64,000 nucleotides of DNA from Sabellastarte sp. h YS-2021. Taxonomy: Eukaryota > Annelida > Polychaeta > Sabellida > Sabellidae. Below are positions 1 to 11,105 of the stretch, piece by piece; within the stretch, counting starts at the first letter, position 1; each line of letters opens with the position of its first letter. Location: positions 55,107,028 through 55,171,027 of the forward strand of contig OZ024936.1 of the NCBI GenBank assembly GCA_964017235.1. The letters are read 5' to 3'. The translations under genes were made by a program, and so were the position numbers. The notes beneath the pieces are model-generated. The model ran no database searches. It had not been told where the DNA came from and saw only the letters and a list, made by a program, of their open reading frames with translations.

Positions 1-2440
1 TGGTTTTTAATGTCGCTTTCAACACTAGCTTTATAGTAGCTCATTTGCAGTACTTTAGATGTAAATCAAATCTACATGTCACACACCAAATTTAACATAC
101 AGACAGATTTTAAATTTGGCCAAGTAAAATCGAAATTATGTCTCACTTAGGTGAAATCATATAGTGATATCACCTATAGGCTTATTTAAATTCCACCTAG
201 ATCAACTTATATAAATTGATATAAATAATGGTCTATCCACCAATTAGCTTTTTTGCCTATTAGAAATAGGTAGAAATTTTGCTGGTGTTGTGATTTGTTA
301 ATTTCATGACATATAGGCAATATCTATGTGATTCCATTCCCCTAAAAATTGAAATGTGCAATACCATGTACTTAAGATAAAGATATGTATATATGTGCAT
401 AAAACTTCAAAGGTTCTTCCTCTTTTGCAAAATTAAACCTCTTGAACATTGTTTGTAAATGCCATGCACATACTTATCCTTACTATGTGGTCTAGCTTGA
501 CCAGTTCCTAAAGACAAGCAGCACTGGGCTTGGTTAGTGCATAATAGTATTGTTGACCATCTGAATATTGGGCCACATATGGGCAGATATCGATACTTAG
601 TGACTATGATGATGACTTAAATGGTGGTCCCATCACATTTTAAGTGAAACAAGATATAGGCACAACATGAAGTATAAATGAATAAATCAACTTTACTAAT
701 TCCAGGCAAAATCATGCATGTGGAAACTCTGATATAAAAAAATGTTAAGTTTATCAATGAAGCCAAGTCAAAATACATAATTAAAGCAATGTACCTGAAG
801 AAATTGTACCTGAAGAAATTGTTCAAAGACTGTGTTATATTGGAGCAACATACCTGAAGAAATTGTTCAAAGACAGTGTTATATTGGAGTTGGATTTCTT
901 CATGTGTGCCAGCTAAATATATGTCATGGTATAAAGTCCAATCTGGTAGAATTTCAAATTCTACTGGTAGTCCAATTGGACTTTATACCTACATAAACTT
1001 GGTATAAAGTCCAATTGGAGTTCCTACTGGTAGAAAGTCCAATCTAGGAGTTTGGGGTATTGCCCTGAGGTCCGAAATCTAATAAACTTGGTAGGTATTC
1101 CAATCTAGATGTTCAAACTCTGGATGAGGAGACAGTACTACAAGCTTTACATGCTGAAAAATGGTGATGGGATTAATATTTTGATGCTGAGTGTAAAAGT
1201 CTTTAAATAGACTGAAAAGTTCAGTTTCAAAGGACTCCAACTGGACTTTCTACTGGTAGAATTTGAAATTTTACCAGATTGGACTTTCTACCATGATATA
1301 TATATAACGTATAAAATGTTGGGTCACCTTAGTTTATTTTGGCTGTTAATCATAAATATTTATATTGAGCAATCTTAACATGCTAATTTGTTCAAGTAAA
1401 AGTTTTTGTGGAATTTCTTCTTGTGGCAAATTATTCTTTTTTTGTAACTTTCATATCTTAGTATAAGAGCCCACATATTGGTTCATCCTAAAAGTTGGAC
1501 AAAAGCTGTGATTCCTTTGCTGCTAAGACTGATAGCATTTATTTTAATTGAGAAGAGATGAGAAGGGGTAGATGACCAGTGGTGATAGCAGAAAAATGTC
1601 TTATTTTTAAACTATTGCTAGAATTCCCATCAGGAAGAATGCCCATCAGGTAAGGTCTAAGTTTAAAAAAAAATGGGTAAAAATATTGATGTGCAAAATT
1701 CCACCCTTGAAAAATTTGTGATGGGCAAACTTCTTGATGGGCATTGGTCTTATGGGCATTTTCCATGGATTTGGTTATTGGGCGTATAACTCCATGATGG
1801 AAATTTTTTTCTACTTATAAAATAATGCTACAAAACCCCATCTGAGGCTTCGCATTTCCTCAACAGACAATAGCAGGTGGTGATGGCTGGGGTGTGTTTC
1901 TATTTATAAAATGTTGCAAGACAAAACCCCACCTAGGGCCTCAGATTCTTCAATAACATTCATAACTTGAAAATTGGGTGTACAACTTCACTATTTTGAA
2001 GCATTTTATATTCTAGTAATTAAGGTTCCTTTCTGTCCAACTTGGGGGTAGAAAATGAATTTTATTGGCTGAATTGATGCATAACACAGCATTTCCCCTT
2101 GCCCTCTCAACCCTAGCGCTGCTGGCTAGTGGCTACCCCCCCCCCCCCCCCCCCCAAACTTCGAGCCCATCGCCGCTTTGTCCAAGAAGAATTCCCAGTT
2201 GTACCAACATCCGAGTTTTAGAATGCACCCTCTTTTGGTAAATGGTACTTAGATATAGAAAATTATTTCAGTTTAGTTTCGCATACGTCAAAATATAAAA
2301 ATATTGTACCAGAGATATTATTTGTGTTTGAAATGTTACTCTAATTTTATTAAAACATTTTACAAGTACTTTTCCTCGAAATTGTATGTATAACTAAACC
2401 TCTACAACCGGTAGGTCAAGGTCAGTCCTGAAAGAGCTTT
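1..2440. other. Upstream flank of DLAT, no gene seen
   Basis: AT-rich with no credible ORF. It holds short imperfect repeats: a doubled block around 790-890, a scattered ACTGGTAGAA / AGTCCAATC motif at 900-1290, and two diverged copies of a KCAAAACCCCA-bearing block at 1800-1960. A C run lies at about 2138-2156. The promoter of DLAT should be near its end but I see no convincing TATA box or initiator. Confidence 0.5.
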
Positions 2441-2472
2441 GGCGAGTGGGCTGTCTTTTTCATGTTTTTAAC

Positions 2473-2594
2473 ATGCATCGGTCTGTAGCATTTGTCAGGG
2501 CGGCTTTCCGCTCAAAATCAATTGAAAATGCTATTAAAAGAGAAGTAACTAAAAGTTATACCACAACGAAAGTTTTGCCTGGGATTACAATCAG
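2473..2594 (+). CDS. DLAT: DLAT exon 1: start codon and mitochondrial presequence
   Basis: Encodes residues 1-40 plus two bases of codon 41. The start MHRSVAFVRAAFR, followed by Lys/Arg/Ser/Thr-rich sequence with few acids, is a typical matrix-targeting presequence (inference from composition). ATG 2473 is the only in-frame ATG after the preceding stop. A second ATG at 2462 is out of frame and opens an 8-codon ORF ending at 2488 that overlaps this start. The exon ends ...ATCAG before a GTATGT donor at 2595. Its two spare bases AG join C at 15980 to give Ser. An untranslated exon further upstream is possible and cannot be seen. Confidence 0.85.
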
Positions 2595-2651
2595 GTATGT
2601 AAGCACTGCATTGGACTTCATGCAAGGTCGGTCAAAAGAATCGAACTGGTT

Positions 2652-3416
2652 ATTTACACCACGGCTGTGTACATAAGGGTACCGGTATTTCAGTTCTTTA
2701 TGTACACCACGGCTGTCGACCAATCAGAATGGGTTTTACATCTCTCTTGTTTTGGCGCCATTTCGCTGTACTGGCTGCATGGAAAGTGAGAAATATAGAA
2801 TCTTAAAAAGAATGTTTTTCTTTTTGTATTTTTGCTATATATCACTTTTTTGTAAGGTGTGTAGATGGCCGTGTGTAGAGGCTTTCATGCCATTAGAACC
2901 TGGTACATTTGTAATGTATGTGTCATCCAACCCAAGTTAAGCCACAACTATTCGACCTGTGGGGATCAAAAGGCTAATTATGTAACAAATTTTACCTGGC
3001 TGGGTACACAACAAGGTGTGTATAGGAAATTTAATTTAGTTTCCACAGTACAATAGTGGGGAAGACTAATCATCCCATTTCTAGGGGGACTGACATAGCA
3101 TGCACAATAAGGTGGTGTAGAAGTGGTACACAAAATATCCCAAATATCTTGCATATGTACACAAGATATTCAATCTAGCTTACATAAACAGCGGTGGTGT
3201 ACATAAGGGACATTATCTGGCTAATATACACAACGGTGGTGTACATAAGGAACCATATCTAGCTTATGTACACAGCGGTGGTGTACAAAAGAGACATTAT
3301 CTGGCTAATATACACAACAGTGGTGCACATAAGAAACCATATCTAGCTTATGTACACAGCGGTGGTGTACCTAAGACGACTTTTCGGCATTGCGTACACA
3401 GCGGTGGTGTAAATAT
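2652..3416. repeat. Fold-back-like element with internal GTGGTGTAC minisatellite
   Basis: The left end has TTTACACCACGGCTGTGTAC near 2655. The right end near 3395-3414 is its inverted near-copy (GTACACAGCGGTGGTGTAAA). Between 3180 and 3410 the same motif recurs about every 49 bp, in alternating versions (ATTATCTGGCTAATATACAC / CCATATCTAGCTTATGTACA), giving a dimer of about 98 bp. Long inverted ends built from tandem units are typical of fold-back elements. No target duplication was recognised and no protein is encoded. Confidence 0.5.
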
Positions 3417-3848
3417 CCTCTGCCCAAAAGAATACCAGATCATTCGCCACATTTCCCGTTCGCCACATAATTACTTCAGACGTTTCGCCACACAAGAAAT
3501 ATTGCATTAGCCACAAAACAGGGATGAGGAACAGGGGAATCTGGGAGCATGACAATTTTCATTGTATCAGAGTTTGTTGATTTATGATGAAAGTCATTGG
3601 CATATGTATGTATGAATGAAAGAAATTCCTTTGCTTTTATTGACATGACTACATTATACATTGTTATTATATATCATTTACATTTATTATTATATTTACA
3701 TTGCTATGCAACCAAAATGTGTCATATTGTTTATTCACTTCGAGGTTCCTCTGGTTTTGGAGTTGGGGCATAGATTCTGCCACAGGATGCCAACAACTGT
3801 TTTGCTGTTATGTCCCCTGTGGAAAATTTGGTCCAGATCGTGTTTATT

Positions 3849-4526
3849 TTAACATTGATGTCCCTGTCCCTGTATTCCATCATTGTTCGTACGAACATTC
3901 TGCATAAAAACAGACCAGCTTGCTGGAACAAAGATTCTTGTGGTAATCCATGTTGCTTCTATGTAGGCACACAATGCTTCCAGCAGGGGGTCGCTGGCCT
4001 CTTCCTTAAGGGCATGGAAAAGTCCTGGGATCAGCTCATGTGGGGCAAATGGTAAGGCAAACAGCCGTCTGCAGTAGGCCCTGGTCCCCTCATCATTGCA
4101 ATATGCACTGGAAAGCCCTATGTCCCGTAATTTCCGGTTCACTGCTTGTACCCAGTGAAAGGCACAGCCCTTGAACCTCACTTCAGGAAAGGCAAAGCGT
4201 AGTCCTTGCCACATAGCTACCTCAAAATCCATGAGGACTGCTTCCACATCAGTTTCGCCTCCTAAGATGATTTTCAGTGAGTCAAAAACTCCCTTGTAGT
4301 CTGATTTCCTCTTCCCAGACATCAAGATGAAGGCAAGGGGGACCTGTTTTATGTCCTCCCCTCTCTTGATGAAGGCATGTACACTCAGTAACTGGGTGAA
4401 GGGGGCCTTTACCACCTTGAAGGTTGCATCGATGTACCACCGCTTTGCCTTCTTCAGCAGGTCAATTTGGTGGTCTGTGGCACATAACAGGTGTCTTTTC
4501 TCATTGACAATAATGTCCCTTTTCAA
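3849..4526 (-). pseudogene. Mutator-like (MULE) transposase fragment
   Basis: 225 codons of the MULE DDE domain. WYIDATFKV carries the first Asp. About 80 residues on, LMDFEVAMWQGLRFAFPEV, then CAFHWVQAVNRKL, match the family pattern DxExAxxxAxxxxFP...C.FH..Q with the second Asp and the Cys/His pair. Near the end VRTNND matches the conserved RTNN segment, after which the frame is lost (a shifted frame continues at 3731-3931). The N-terminal DNA-binding part is absent, replaced upstream by tandem repeats. It would act in transposition of this element and possibly of the related MITEs nearby. Probably not functional. Confidence 0.8.
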
Positions 4527-4569
4527 AAAATCCTCTGGAACATGGTCATACTGAAGCTCAAATTCTAGA

Positions 4570-5127
4570 TCAGTAAATGCCCCCTTAAGAGAACGTTCTG
4601 AAATATTTTATTTCACGGCCGAACACCAACTCATGAATATTCATGAGCAAATCAGAAATACGGGGTAGGAAACAAAATATTACTGGCCATTTCTGTTTGG
4701 AGTAAATATCCCTGTAAAAGAACGATCTGCATCGTCTTAAAATATTTTATTTGTCGGCCTAACACCAACTCATGAATATTCATGAGCAAATCAGAAATAC
4801 GCGGTAGGAAACAAAATATTACTGGCCATTTCTGTTTGGAGTAAATGCCCCCTTAAGAGAACGTTCTGAAATATTTTATTTCACGGCCGAACACAACTCA
4901 TGAATATTCATGAGCAAATCAGAAATACGGGGTAGGAAACAAAATATTACTGGCCATTTCTGTTTGGAGTAAATGTCCCTGTAAAAGAACGATCTGCATC
5001 GTCTTAAAATATTTTATTTCACGGCCGAACACAACTCATGAATATTCATGAGCAAATCAGAAATACGGGGTAGGAAACAAAATATTACTGGCCATTTCTG
5101 TTTGGAGTAAATATCCCTGTAAAAGAT
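4570..5127. repeat. Tandem dimeric repeat with an 18-bp perfect palindrome
   Basis: Four units lie inside the MULE, each containing the palindrome CTCATGAATATTCATGAG at 4630, 4769, 4897 and 5035. Spacing alternates 139, 128, 138, and the unit leaders alternate between CCTTAAGAGAACGTTCTG and TGTAAAAGAACGATCTGC. The array is therefore a dimer of about 267 bp. It occupies the place where the transposase N-terminus would be expected. Confidence 0.8.
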
Positions 5128-5491
5128 TTTATTTCACGTGCCAACACATCAAAGACTAACACATGGCACTTCAAAGAAGTTAAGACTTTTCATAATTGTG
5201 TAATTAGTGCCCTCCCTCCCTTTTCAAACAATGGAGCCATCTTCAAAGAAGTTAATTTGATAATTCCAATTATTATGTGGCGAAACATCTGAAGTAATTA
5301 TGTGGCGAACGGGAAATGTGGCGAATGATCTGGTTACCGTTCAAAAGTTTATGTGTCAGTACAGTAAGTTTCCTAATAGGGTTGTTCCTTTATTGCGATC
5401 GTCTCCACAATTGGAATATGATCCCTCATTTTTTCCATTCAGGAGGTCCATCTGTCAATCAGTACACTTTTAAGCCCATCGCAAAGTACCG

Positions 5492-6187
5492 TCTTGCTAC
5501 CAATTATCGCCGAGTACCAATTATCGCCACCGGAAAATAAAACATTCATATCTTAGTAATGGCCATATGTTTTGAAAGCTTTTTATTGTGTATCTGTTCT
5601 ATTCACTGTTGAAATGGTTTTACTTTATTTGCTAGACTTGGGATGTACTTTTGGTCAAGTTTAGACGTGGTTACCTCGGCTCTACTTACTTGCCGTGGCA
5701 CGACCCCACATAAAACTAGAGAATTGCATAAAACACAAATACCATAAAAATTATACACACAACTGTTCCCACAACTATTTTGTTACATTAACCCCAACAG
5801 TCAGTCAACATGCAAACATATTTGACAAAAAAATAAATTATATTTCCTCATTTTCAATACTTTTTTGACCATTTCTCAAAAAATTTGAAAATGCTCTTTT
5901 GCTATAAAAGCTGTATAAAATAGCATAAATATTATACACATATTGTATTTGTTGTGTCCTTGGCTTAATATCAGCTGCTTTTAAATATATCAAACCATTT
6001 TGAGTCATTTTATCAAGTTTTATTCAACAGAAAGTGATTTTTTTTGCAAATCTCTAGTTTTATGTGGGGTAGTGCCACGGCTCTACACGCAAGTAAGTAG
6101 AGCCGAGGTAACCACGTCTAGGTCAAGTTATGTCTATTTGAATTTTGTCTGGCGGTGATTGGTACCTGGCGATAATTGGTAGCAAGG
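5492..6187. mobile_element. TIR element with repeated ACCAATTATCGCC motif
   Basis: The left end has CTTGCTACCAATTATCGCC followed by a second ACCAATTATCGCC. The right end carries the inverted versions, ending GGTAGCAAGG. It is interrupted by the MITE at 5662-6120. Without that insert it is about 240 bp, a MITE. No protein. Its motif-repeat TIR layout resembles the MULE at 3434-5334. Confidence 0.6.
5662..6120. mobile_element. MULE-like MITE with 9-bp target duplication
   Basis: TIRs of about 60 bp begin TAGACGTGGTTACCTCGGCT and end with the inverse. The flanks GGTCAAGTT at 5653-5661 and 6121-6129 are a perfect 9-bp target-site duplication, the length typical of Mutator-like elements. It is nested inside the element at 5492-6187. 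AT-rich core, no ORF. Confidence 0.85.
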
Positions 6188-6379
6188 CAGTATGGTTGAT
6201 CCTGGTATGTTCGGCCTAACTTATATTGTAGATTAGACCGATTAATCTGTCTCTCAGCCAATATTTAAAAGATGGATGTATTGGCGAGAGACAGATGGCA
6301 TAAGTATGCAAAAAACATAAATGTCCTGAAGGGCAACAAATGACACACATCCTGACATTAAACATGTACTAGACTACCA

Positions 6380-7442
6380 CCTTGAGTATCACGGATGATT
6401 ATAGGAGGTTTCGCGGTATGGAGGTTTCGCGTTAAAACTCACTGGAGGATTCGCAGTAGACTGTCATTATCCCATTTAAGTTTAAAGTGACACAAAATTT
6501 TTATTAATGGACGGATTTTGATCATTGGGGTACCATTGTTTTCAGTTTTTAATCATGGATCTAATGATATGCAATAATGTTAAATTATATTGAGATAGGA
6601 TATTATATTTTGTAGCAAGTGCATCTAATTAATTCCACATAGATATATTGATTGCAATTCTTTTCACTAGCTAGGATTAGGCTCTCCTACTTGAATTACT
6701 TTATGCACTGTACGAGATTAATCCCAATAATTGACTTGAAAGAAGTTAGGGTATTTATGTTTATAAATTAGTTTGTGGATATTAGATTCATAGGGCCCAC
6801 ATTAAAACCTTCATAAATGGTAAATAATGAAATAATATATCCTAGGATCTGACAAATTCACGTGAAACGTCTCCCGTTTTACCGCGAATCTTCCAAATTA
6901 ACAGCGAAACTAGACCGAGTTTCTGTCCTGTCGCCAATTGCTATTGATATACTGATGGACACAATGGCGAAGGACAGAGTTCACATGTACTTGTTTTCTG
7001 TGTAAAGTTTGAAAAGCAGACAATTTTTGCATTTACTTAATAATGTCCTTGCTATGACTATACACATATATCCAGTTCATAATACATATGTTGTTACAAT
7101 AAGCCGATTTTGAAAGCCAGAAATTTATTTTGTACATAACACAACAGTTGTGAAGTTTTGTTAACATTTTAAAAATGGGTTGAAATATACACATACCAAT
7201 AAGATATGCATTAAATATTAGTGAACGGCACACATGCATACCTCAAAGAATGCAAATAACACTTTATATTAGTGGCAATATTTGTATAAATATGCCGTTC
7301 AAAATTTACACAGAAAACAAGTACATGTGAGCTCTGTCCCTCGCCATTGTGTCCATCAGTACATCAATAACAATTGGCGATGGGACAGAAACTCGGTCTA
7401 CAGCGAAACCTCTCGACCGCGAAACCTTTCAACACCTCAAGG
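6380..7442. mobile_element. TIR element with repeated GGTTTCGCG motifs
   Basis: The left end (CCTTGAG, then GGTTTCGCG, GGTTTCGCG and GGATTCGC) is matched in inverse order at the right end (GCGAATC..., GCGAAAC, GCGAAACC, CTCAAGG). The right TIR is split by the MITE at 6911-7400. No protein; about 570 bp without the insert. Motif-repeat TIRs again resemble the nearby MULE. The exact ends are uncertain by a few bases. Confidence 0.55.
6911..7400. mobile_element. MULE-like MITE with 95-bp TIRs and 9-bp target duplication
   Basis: Starts TAGACCGAGTTTCTGTCC and ends with the inverse. The TIRs match over about 95 bp with scattered differences. CAGCGAAAC at 6902-6910 and 7401-7409 is a 9-bp duplication made from the TIR of the host element. 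Related right ends (ACAGAAAACTCGGTCTA) occur at about 7742-7762 and 8298-8316 in the duplicated block. Confidence 0.82.
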
Positions 7443-7616
7443 ATGTGCCCCGCATTAAAAGAAATAAACTTTTTGCATAGTTAGTGGATATATTTAACAA
7501 AATTTATTTCACTTGCAAAATTTCATCATTGTTTATACCAACAGGAAGTGTAGAAAAAGTGTCTATATTACTGCGAACAGAAAATTGTGTTCCTGCATCT
7601 AAATGCTTTATACTGT

Positions 7617-8730
7617 TAATACATTTAAGTGGATATTTTAAAGTTTAAAGTGACAGTAATTTTCAGATATTGAAGTTTTTTGTGCGGCGAGGAACTCTGT
7701 CCCAAAGTGCCATCCATCAGTTTTAAAAAGGCATATTTTGGGACAGAAAACTCGGGTCTAATGGTAGATGATCATAATGTCAATATGCTCATTAAGTCGA
7801 TCAGTCTGCATTGACAGCTTTACCGCAAATTACAAATTTGATTTAAATATGCATATAAACAAGCACCTTTTCTTGAATATATTCTACAAAAATACTCGTG
7901 CAATGTGTTCCAAGCAGATTTATTTTTATATTTTCTTAAATAAACACTAAAATGATATCTCATCACAGAAATAATCCAGTTTATCATAATACAACTAAGA
8001 TAAAATCTGTGTACAAATTTTTGATCGATAGATATATTTGATCATCTAGTAACAAATTTTTCATCAAGTTGATCCCAATGAAAGTGGTGGTACTAGGCAA
8101 TCACCTTAATGATCAGTCTTACAAATGGCAGTCTTTTTGTGAATTTTCAAAGCCAAGTTTGAACTGTCTGTTGAATACATTTAAGTGGATATTTTAAAGT
8201 TTAAAGTGACAGTAATTTTCAGATATTGAAGTTTTTTGTGCGGCGAGGAACTCTGTCCCAAAGTGCCATCCATCAGTTTTAAAAAGGCATATTTTGGGAC
8301 AGAAAACTCGGTCTAATGGTAGATGATCATAATGTCAATATGCTCATTAAGTCGATCAGTCTGCATTGACAGCTTTACCGCAAATTACAAATTTGATTTA
8401 AATATGCATATAAACAAGCACCTTTTCTTGAATATATTCTACAAAAATACTCGTGCAATGTGTTCCAAGCAGATTTATTTTTATATTTTCTTAAATAAAC
8501 ACTAAAATGATATCTCATCACAGAAATAATCCAGTTTATCATAATACAACTAAGATAAAATCTGTGTACAAATTTTTGATCGATAGATATATTTGATCAT
8601 CTAGTAACAAATTTTTCATCAAGTTGATCCCAATGAAAGTGGTGGTACTAGGCAATCACCTTAATGATCAGTCTTACAAATGGCAGTCTTTTTGTGAATT
8701 TTCAAAGCCAAGTTTGAACTGTCTGTTGAA
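7617..8730. repeat. Tandem duplication, two near-identical 555-bp units
   Basis: The block starting ATTTAAGTGGATATTTTAAA at about 7623 is repeated from about 8179 and ends GAACTGTCTGTTGA in both copies. The copies seem identical apart from one extra G near 7755. A 60-codon ORF is therefore present twice (7768, 8323), but its composition is that of AT-rich noncoding DNA. High identity means a recent duplication or an assembly artefact. Confidence 0.85.
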
Positions 8731-8864
8731 AAAAAAATCTTAAAAGTCTTGCAACAGTTTGTTAGTTTATTTGCTTTATGAAGTCATATTTTTCAATGTA
8801 CTTTATTATTGTATTGTATCGTGTATTTATACTCAGTGCAATATCTCCATATATTACAGGACTC

Positions 8865-9133
8865 AAAGCGCTATTTAACCCATCCGATTGTACAAGGACA
8901 GCCCCAACTCACAAGTAACTGACATTCCCCTAACTGAAAGATAGAGGCTCAAGGATGGCCATTTATCATCGTCCTTGAGGTTCTTTAGCCTGCTACTGGG
9001 GATAGGACCCAATGACAGAGGACCGCCATTTTAAGTGGTCATCCGAGCCACTATGTATCTGCCTGTACCTGGGTTTGAACCCAGGTCCTCTGAGTTCCTA
9101 GACAAGTGTCTTACCCGCTAGGCAGTGGCTTAT
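8865..9133 (-). mobile_element. tRNA-derived SINE-like element
   Basis: Read on the minus strand from about 9131, the sequence has an A-box-like TAGCGGGTAAGAC and, about 40 bp on, a B-box-like GGGTTCAAACCC (plus-strand positions 9071-9083). This is the internal RNA polymerase III promoter layout of a tRNA. It does not fold into a full tRNA by eye, and the non-tRNA body continues to about 8865. A diverged SINE is the likeliest reading. Confidence 0.5.
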
Positions 9134-9334
9134 TTTGGTGTTGAATTTAATTGTATTAAGTGACAACAATCACTCTTTATAAGTCTCCCTTAAGTGATCG
9201 ACTTTACAATCATCCACTATATTTTCTGCCTATTGTGTGTATTTTGGCAAAAAAAAAAAAAAAAACAGCAAAAATTCTTATTTTTCAACAAATATTAAAA
9301 CATCTTTTTATCATGTCAATACACCCTAGGTTGG

Positions 9335-10325
9335 TTGGTGAACATGAAGAAATCAGAGCTGGACCCCAAACAGGTCTTCGACTTGGTCAGTTACCCAGTT
9401 CGACCTGAAAGAGGTCAAGGTCAGACCCACTCTGGAGCGTTGGCAGAGCTAAACGACAAAGATATAAGATCTTATGTCTGGTCTGGTCTGGTCTGTCCGG
9501 CCCAGCAACTGATGTCCCACATAGGGCCACTGACTGTGGCACTTAGTCAGGGTACCAGAATCACTAGAAAGATTATCCCTATACCCAGGTCATTGACATT
9601 CCACCCCCATCTAAAATGGTGGCTGGAGGAAGACAACATACTTCAAGGTCAACCATTACACCCACTAAAACATGCTCTGCAAATATTTACAGACACATCA
9701 AAAGAAGGGTGGGGTGCTCACTTAGGAGAACACACTACAAGAGGAATGTCGTCTCTCCCAGAAAGCAAGTTGCACATACATGTATGTTATCTGGAACTAA
9801 AGGCGGTCTTTCTGGCCCTGAAAGAGTTCCAAGACCTCTGCTTGAACAACATAGTTCTCATAGCTACAGACAACACCACTGTGGTTGCCTATATCAACAA
9901 GGAGGAGAGGGGATGAAGTTGGGCCCTCTGTGTGGCCTTTTGTGGAGAATCCTGACCTGGTGTTCCACGAAAACAGGTGAAAGCCTAACACATTCCAGGA
10001 CGGCTGAATGTGGTAGCAGACAAGCTATCCAGGCTAGGCCAGGCCATCCAAACAGAGTGGTCTCTCCTCCCAGTGGTCTTCCAATCAATATGCAACAGGT
10101 GGCATCAACCTCGGATAGACTTATTTGATACAAGGTTCAACAACAAACTGACCCAGTTTGTGTCACTAGTACCAGACCCCCTGGCTTGGTCAGTCGATGC
10201 ACTAAGCCTGTCTTGGGAGGATCTGGATCCATATGCCTCCCCACCAGTAGCCATCTTGGGCAAAGTGGTGGAGAAGTTACAGCACTACCCATGCAGGAGA
10301 ATCATTCTGATCTCTCCAGGGTGGC
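9335..10325 (+). pseudogene. DIRS-type RT thumb and RNase H fragment, broken
   Basis: Begins in the end of a reverse transcriptase (VNMKKSELDPKQVFDLV, then a RPT-like, QLMSHIG stretch). It continues into RNase H (IFTDTSKEGWGAHLG, LELKAVFLALKEF, ATDNTTVVAYIN) and then HIPGRLNVVADKLSR, EWSLLPVVFQSI, PRIDLFDTRFN and VDALSLSWEDLDPYASPP, the order seen in DIRS retroelements. A frameshift near 9905 and an in-frame TAA just before HIPG break it. No tyrosine recombinase follows. The fragment stops abruptly at about 10325 where a tandem-core repeat begins. It is a different DIRS lineage from the element at 11640. Confidence 0.85.
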
Positions 10326-11105
10326 AAGTTTGTCCGGGCTGTATCTCAGAAACCGTTAGACGTAGGAAGTTGATACTTGGTAGGGACATTGGTTAGGAGG
10401 TGTAGGTGTGCATCGTCATGGTGTGACCTTGATTTGACCTTGCCGTAGTGACCTTGACCTATAAAATCTTGTCCGGGCTATATCTCTGAAACCAAAAAGT
10501 GAAGGAAGTTGATACTTGGTAGGGACATTGGTTAGGAGGTATAGGTGTGTAACGTCATAGTGTGACCTTGATTTGAACTTTGACCATGCCGTAGTGACCT
10601 TGACCTATAAAATCTTGTCTGGGCTATATCTCAGAAACCGTAAGGTGTAGGAAGTTGATTCATGGTAGGGTTATTTGGTAGGGGGTGTAGGTGTGCAACG
10701 TCGTGGTGTGACTTTGATTTGACCTTGCTGTAGTGACCTTGACCAGTAAAAATCTTGTCTGGGCTTATCTGTGCAACCCTAAGGTGTAGTAAGTCGATAC
10801 TTGGTAGGGACATTGGTTAGGGGGTGTAGGTGTGCAATGCCATGGTAAGACCTTGATTCGACCTTTGACCTTGTCATAGTGACCTTGACCTATAAAATCT
10901 TATCCGGGCTATATCCCGGAAACTGTAAGGTGTAGGAAGTTGATACTTGGTAGGCAGTGGTGGGTGGTTGTAGGTGTGCAACGTCATGGTTTGTCTTTGA
11001 TTTGACCTTTGACATCTCCATAGTGGCCTTGACCTTTAAAATGTTGTCCGGGCTATATCTCAGAAACAGTAAGGTGTAGGAAGTTAATACTTGTTAGGGA
11101 GATTG
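10326..11105. repeat. Tandem core repeats of the ACCCCACAGCC element family
   Basis: About five units of roughly 150 bp, each with GTCCGGGCTATATCTC, AAGGTGTAGGAAGTTGATAC and GTGACCTTGACCTATAAAAT. These are the core units of the elements at 35240, 45030 and 48121. The hairpin 5' end and the 3' tail are missing, so this is a fragment fused directly to the DIRS remnant. Confidence 0.85.

Larger units (their letters stand above)
3434..5334 (-). mobile_element. MULE-type DNA transposon with 62-bp TIRs
   Basis: The ends are near-perfect inverted repeats of about 62 bp starting ACCAGATCATTCGCCAC. Each TIR holds three TTCGCCAC motifs with regular spacing. Inside lie a Mutator-like transposase remnant on the minus strand and a block of tandem repeats. 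No 8-10 bp target duplication is recognisable. It is probably a decayed or composite copy, since the transposase N-terminus is missing. Confidence 0.8.

Noticed and set aside
2138-2156. C homopolymer (and G run at 53914-53943) as a functional element
   Set aside because: Simple homopolymers, length-unstable and often inaccurate in assemblies.
7768-8505. Duplicated 60-aa ORF
   Set aside because: Identical only because the DNA is duplicated. Lys/Asn/Tyr/Ile-rich composition is that of AT-rich noncoding DNA.
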